From Patagioenas fasciata (Eukaryota > Chordata > Aves > Columbiformes > Columbidae): a stretch of DNA of 64,000 nt. The translations under genes were made by a program, and so were the position numbers. The notes beneath the pieces were generated by a model. The model did not search any database, was not told where the DNA came from, and saw nothing but the letters and a program-made list of their open reading frames with translations. This document shows, piece by piece, positions 59,273 to 64,000 of the stretch; position 1 is the stretch's first letter, and the number at the start of each line of letters is the position of its first letter. The DNA lies in contig NC_092523.1 in assembly GCF_037038585.1 (NCBI RefSeq), positions 32,775,501-32,839,500 of the forward strand. Direction: 5' to 3'.

Positions 59273-62200
59273 ACATTTAATTTGCTTAGCTAGTGTAGTA
59301 ACACATGAAGATTCGAAAATTTAACATCTCTAACTGAAGATAAACACTAAATATTGAAGCTTTACCAAGGAAAGTTCCGTAACATTGGGAATGCTAAAAG
59401 CTTATCTATAACTGTTTTGGTGGGTTTTTTTTCCATAATTAATGGTCATTTATGTGTAAATAGATAGCAGATACATTTTGATGGCTCTGGAAGATACATT
59501 TTAATATGAACGCTCAGTTTCATTACCTGAAAGGGAGCAGTTATTTTGAGGGTTTGGAGCACACACAGTGCTTGAAATGAACTGTGTTATTTTAGAAACA
59601 GTAACTACTGGTAAAACTTCTCAGTCAAAACTGAAATTCAGGGAACTATTTAGTCAGATAAATACCAATAAACTCTGAAATTACAGCCCATTCCTCGGAG
59701 ATTCTGTGCACCAACAGTTAACCTTAAGCGATTCAATCATGACTAATTACATATTACCGCTCCTGATCTTTAACATTTAAATCAACCTTTAGTTATGCTG
59801 TTTATACATAATTTGTCTCTGTTTATGGTTTTATGTGATAATTGTGCCAATCTTCATTTTGTTAAAATTGACAGGGAGATAGCGGAGGCTTTGCTGCATC
59901 ATTGTTATTTTTTAGATAAATTGATACAGAAATTAACTGCAGACTCGAATGTTGAGAATTGCTGAGAGCTTGACCTCAAGGCTGTTCAGGCACAGTCTGT
60001 TTGAAGGTCCTCTACCAATGCAAAGACTTACATTGATCTTCTGATGTCATTAAATGGCCTGCTTTAATGATAAGGCCTGTTTAAAAATCTCCTCTCTATT
60101 TCTTTGCTCCACCCTCTCCAGCCTCCAGCCTTTGCTCTCCAGCCTCTATTTTCAGCTGCCTCTGAGTAATTAACTGTCTTTTGTTGAGCTGCTGCTGTGA
60201 AGAAAGGGGAAACCAAACATCTTTGCATTCCAAACACGAGCAGTTGAGTTGGACAACTTGGAGCATTGTGAAATGCTGACGTGTATGACATAGCTGTGAC
60301 CAACAGTAGGGCAATGGGACATTGTTCAGCTGTATCAGCCTTATACTGCATTTGAGCTCATGATACATGACAAGGGGCACAGTTTGTTAGTGTGGATGGT
60401 ATTAACTCAGTGCTATTGTGACTGCTCTTTCTGGGACCTGGGAAAATATTGCAGTGTGCTTCCCTGCCCTCTGAGACATGCCAGTCTCTTTGAAGCCAGC
60501 TCTGGGATCAATGGATCATCTTCACTGTGTAGAGCAGGTATGCCCTAAAGCTACCAAATCTGTGGAGTCCTCATACAGTACACGGGAAGAACTGGGTACC
60601 ACAGAGTGACACCAATAACAGCCACTAACAGAGAGAGCTTTTTCCAAAAACTTCTAACTCAGGGTGTGTTATTCATCTGATTCTCTGACTAATTAATCAG
60701 AGCTGGACACCTTCTTGCATGTGGGAACCCTCAGACAGGGTTGTCCCTCTTGGAGTTAACCTTCTAAAGCATGTCTGCTTTTTTTCAGTAGTCCATGGTG
60801 CAGAGACCCAAGCTTTCTTGTTCTTCCTAGTGAGCAGTTCTTTTAGTTCATCATTCATTTCTCTAGCTTCTGGCTGTGCTTTGTGCAGGTGGTATCCTTT
60901 GCTTCCTAAACAGTGTCACAATTCCACACATCTTTTGGTGAGGCTGATAGATATCAAGTCCTGCATGTGTTTGGAACATGCTGACAAGGTCAGACTTTTT
61001 GATGAAATATCTGTTCCCAGCCTGGTTAAACATCGTAGAGGGGCTTTTAGACTGTTGGCTTGTGCTGCGTCTCTGCATAGCCTTTTAGGGGTGGAAGGGA
61101 TGCTTTAAAAACACCAGACAGTAAAAATAGAGTGGTTTAAAAATCTGGGGATATAATGCTGGCAGGAGACACCTGAACTGCAATTTTCTGTTTGACTTCA
61201 AGTGCATTTACATTTATGAGTGCAAAATTGGCTCTTACTAATTCTGGATGGAAAAGTGCTGAATTGCCTGGTGTGTTGGCTCAACTCCTGTCAGCATGCA
61301 AAGCTCGTAACGCAGGTAACTGCTGCTTGAGCTACTTCTGTGCTGTGCTCTCCCCTTCTTCATGAACTTGTGTCTTGGATCTCTGCTAGGTTAGGGCTCG
61401 CAGTGCTGCACTCCATTTCGTGATGTAGATGTGCTGCCAGGATTGCCTGTCTGCCTAAATCCAGTCCAGGGTGTCTCTTTGAAACATTGAGTCCACATCT
61501 AGAGCCAAAGTCTTTTTACTGCTCCGAAAATAGACCCCTTTTAGCATTAACTGAATGTTAACTATAGTCTGGATGAATGGCTCCCAGCTGTGAATGTATT
61601 GAATGCAAGATGAACCCTAAAGTAGTTTGCTGCAAGTTTCAGGCAGAACCTAAGTTTAGTTGAAGGAAAAAAAAAAAAAAGCAAACAAATAAAAAATGTT
61701 TTAGTTTTCTGACTGCAATGATAACCTCCCACTAGGGGCCAAAGCCATGCTCCTTAACCTGTGTTTATATACTTGAGTCAGTTGTCTTGATTTTCAAATA
61801 TCTTCTAAAAACATCAGCTGTAATAGGAATGGGTGGGTACTGAGCATTTCCAGATACACTCTGCAATATAGATTTCTGATGATAGGTCAGATATTCCTTA
61901 AGAAAAAATGGCCTCTATTTTTGCCACTTTTTGGCTGCAAAATTACAAAGGACTTATACTATTTGAACGACACAAGTGCAGGCATAAAGTAAGACCAGAT
62001 GATTATTTGGGGCAGGAACACAAAATGCTTTCTACTTGGGAGTACCTCAACCTTCTGAGGTTGTTCTGAAAACAATTTGTTTTGGCTCCATGAGCTGTTT
62101 AAGCCCAGTGGCTCTCATTTTTGAGTTAGCAATAGATAGGAAATTATTTCATTCTGGAAAAAAGACACTGGATCCTGCAAGAGATGTATTTTGAGGGGTT

Positions 62201-64000
62201 AAAATAACTTCTGAAAAGAAGTAGTTTGTGCTTGTGCAGCTCTTTCAGCAACTACTTTTGTGTGAATGGAGCGTAGGCCAGGTTTGTTTTGCTTTCAGTA
62301 TGCTTGGCAAAGCCCTTTGTGCTGAAGAAACACAGGAAGCAAACTGTGGTTCTCAGTTTCACAAGAAACTTCTGGAGCTTTGTGTTGGCCTTTCAAATAA
62401 TTGCAAAACTGCAGCAGGGTGGCCAAAATTTATTCTTCAACATTTTACAGTTATTAATGCTAGATTATACATACATATTTGGGGAAATATTATGCACTTG
62501 GCTGCTGAAGTAGCCTGTTTGTTTTTAGAGATAAGTACTAAATGCCACGTTATGCTGGTTCTTGAATTTTTTCTTGTGCATGCCTTATTGAGAAAAGAAA
62601 TAGTTTATAAAATTTAGACTTTGAACTACATTTTTTCTTTAAAAAAAGAGAAATGGATGCATTATACATAAATGTGAAAAGATGTTCAACACATTGTAAA
62701 CAGTTTGCATTAAACTTCATCACAGTTAGTGTGTATCAGTTTGCTAGGGTGTAAAGTGATGGAAAAATCATTTTTGTTTGAACTGAATTTAGTTCACTTA
62801 TGAAATTCCTCTTGGGGTAAGCAAGTGAGAGCCTAGAAACTTATGTTTGCAGAGGAAGTCGGAATCTGTTAGAAATTACCTCTAGACAAGGTGTATGAGC
62901 TGTGTAATGAAACGCTTTCAATACCACAGAACATTTGTTTTTAATATAAAAGTAGTTGGACATGGGGATTGTCTCCCTAAAGTAGTTCCTGGACAGGTGA
63001 TTTCCTGCCAGTAAAACTGTTCTCTAAATTGTTATTGAATTGGTTTCCAATTTCTGAACACTAGTTATTTGGAGGTGCAAAAATAAACTCTGACATTTCC
63101 ATTTTTAACATTTACCTTAAAGTTTATTTTGTAAAAAGAAATTAGCAACTTGTGTATGGACATCTATAAAAAGTCTAGAATCCCAGTATTGTGTCCCTGG
63201 AAGTGGTGAGTCACGGATGCTTAGGCGAAAAAGATGAGGAGGAAGACAAGTATGGCTTGGCTCTTCCTCTGACCCAACAATTTCTGGCAAGCAGAGAGAG
63301 ATGACAGCCACACTATTCTTTTAAATAGCCACTAGTAGGCATAATATTCGTGAAGTTGTCCTACCTTTTTTAAAATACATGTCAATATTCATCTGGCATA
63401 AACTTCTGTGGCAGTGAGGTTCACTATGAAGTGTGGGTGTTGGATGATAAAAACATATTTCCATTTATATTTTGTTCTTGAGTACTCTGTCGTTTATGCT
63501 GAAGATTAACAAGTTTTTCCCTGTTCACTTTCTCTGTGTTATTCATGGACTTGTAGACTTCATTCATATCAACTCTTCATTCATTTCCTGCCTAATAGAT
63601 ACAAGAGCATTAATCAGAATGGGAAAAGAAAATTTGAAGACTCAGAGCATTCACTTTAATGTTGTGTATTGAGAAAAAACCCACAACTATAGAATTTTGT
63701 GGCCAGTAGTATTACGAAAAACCCCACAATTGCCACTAAAATCTATCCATGTTGTGTCTAGTGAAGAAAATGTCTCTTCCAACATGAAATATGACTACAT
63801 TATGCCATAATTTTCTTCATAATTTAATCACCTAGAAATGGCTTGAGAGACTAGTAAATACAAAATTGAAAAATTGTCTTCCTTAATATGAGATGAATTT
63901 TATCAGTGTTGAGGCTGCCTGTTTAGAGTGAAGAGACTTAAAATCTCCAGTACTTAGGCAGCCTACTAGATTTCATTAGAGAAAAATCCTAGTATTTACT
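59273..64000. other. Non-coding stretch to window end
   Basis: No gene was recognised. About 59690-60080 is an AT-rich, repeat-free, enhancer-like block (see findings). A 14-A tract lies at 61667-61680. Two 129-codon frames (60719-61108 and 62228-62617) have no known domain and are most simply chance. No exon or RNA gene was seen up to the window edge. Confidence 0.5.

Noticed and set aside
60719-61108. 129-codon plus-strand frame
   Set aside because: No recognisable domain, no early conserved-looking start, and length within chance expectation.
1-64000. tRNA, snRNA, rRNA, CRISPR or bacterial-type operon
   Set aside because: No T-arm consensus, U-RNA signature, spaced repeats or packed reading frames were seen on either strand.

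Overview
The window looks like about 64 kb of vertebrate, most probably bird, nuclear DNA with no recognisable protein-coding gene. It is AT-rich and CpG-poor, with short homopolymer and dinucleotide repeats throughout and no operon-like packing of reading frames. The avian assignment rests mainly on the long terminal repeats (LTRs) of three endogenous retroviruses, which read like LTRs common in bird genomes. It is supported by a low load of other young repeats. The window is either intergenic or the inside of a very long intron; the sequence alone does not decide which.

Layout: 1-23.8 kb is unique-looking AT-rich DNA with homopolymer tracts, a small palindrome cluster at 7.5 kb, a palindrome inside direct repeats at 20.26 kb, and two old MIR-type SINE remnants in opposite orientation at 22.0-22.3 kb. 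At 23.8-24.9 kb lies a 1.1 kb ERVL-type LTR. From 25 to 31 kb the DNA is unique-looking again, with a TTTA microsatellite and a third MIR-type remnant at 30.9 kb. A second solo LTR of about 0.8 kb, flanked by a perfect 5-bp target duplication, lies at 31.13-31.94 kb. Two more MIR-type remnants lie at 35.0 and 39.4 kb, and AC and ATAC microsatellites at 41.5-41.7 kb. The stretch 42-58 kb holds a two-copy tandem duplication at 46.5 kb and two AT-rich blocks that look like conserved regulatory DNA (52.6-52.9 and 56.0-56.3 kb). A third solo LTR of about 0.64 kb, with a TATA box and a TCTCGCGAGA promoter element, lies at 58.35-58.99 kb. It is followed by a compound TCTG/TCTA microsatellite at 59.2 kb and another enhancer-like block at 59.7-60.1 kb.

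Coding potential: the two longest open frames (288 and 153 codons) are antisense readings of LTRs. The next longest (about 110-136 codons) match what chance gives in 64 kb of AT-rich sequence read in six frames. A few short exon-like or signal-peptide-like frames are listed as weak findings only. No tRNA, rRNA or snRNA gene, CRISPR array or complete transposable element was seen. Nothing here supports a new multi-gene system. The parts most worth following up are the LTR-borne promoter elements and the enhancer-like blocks.
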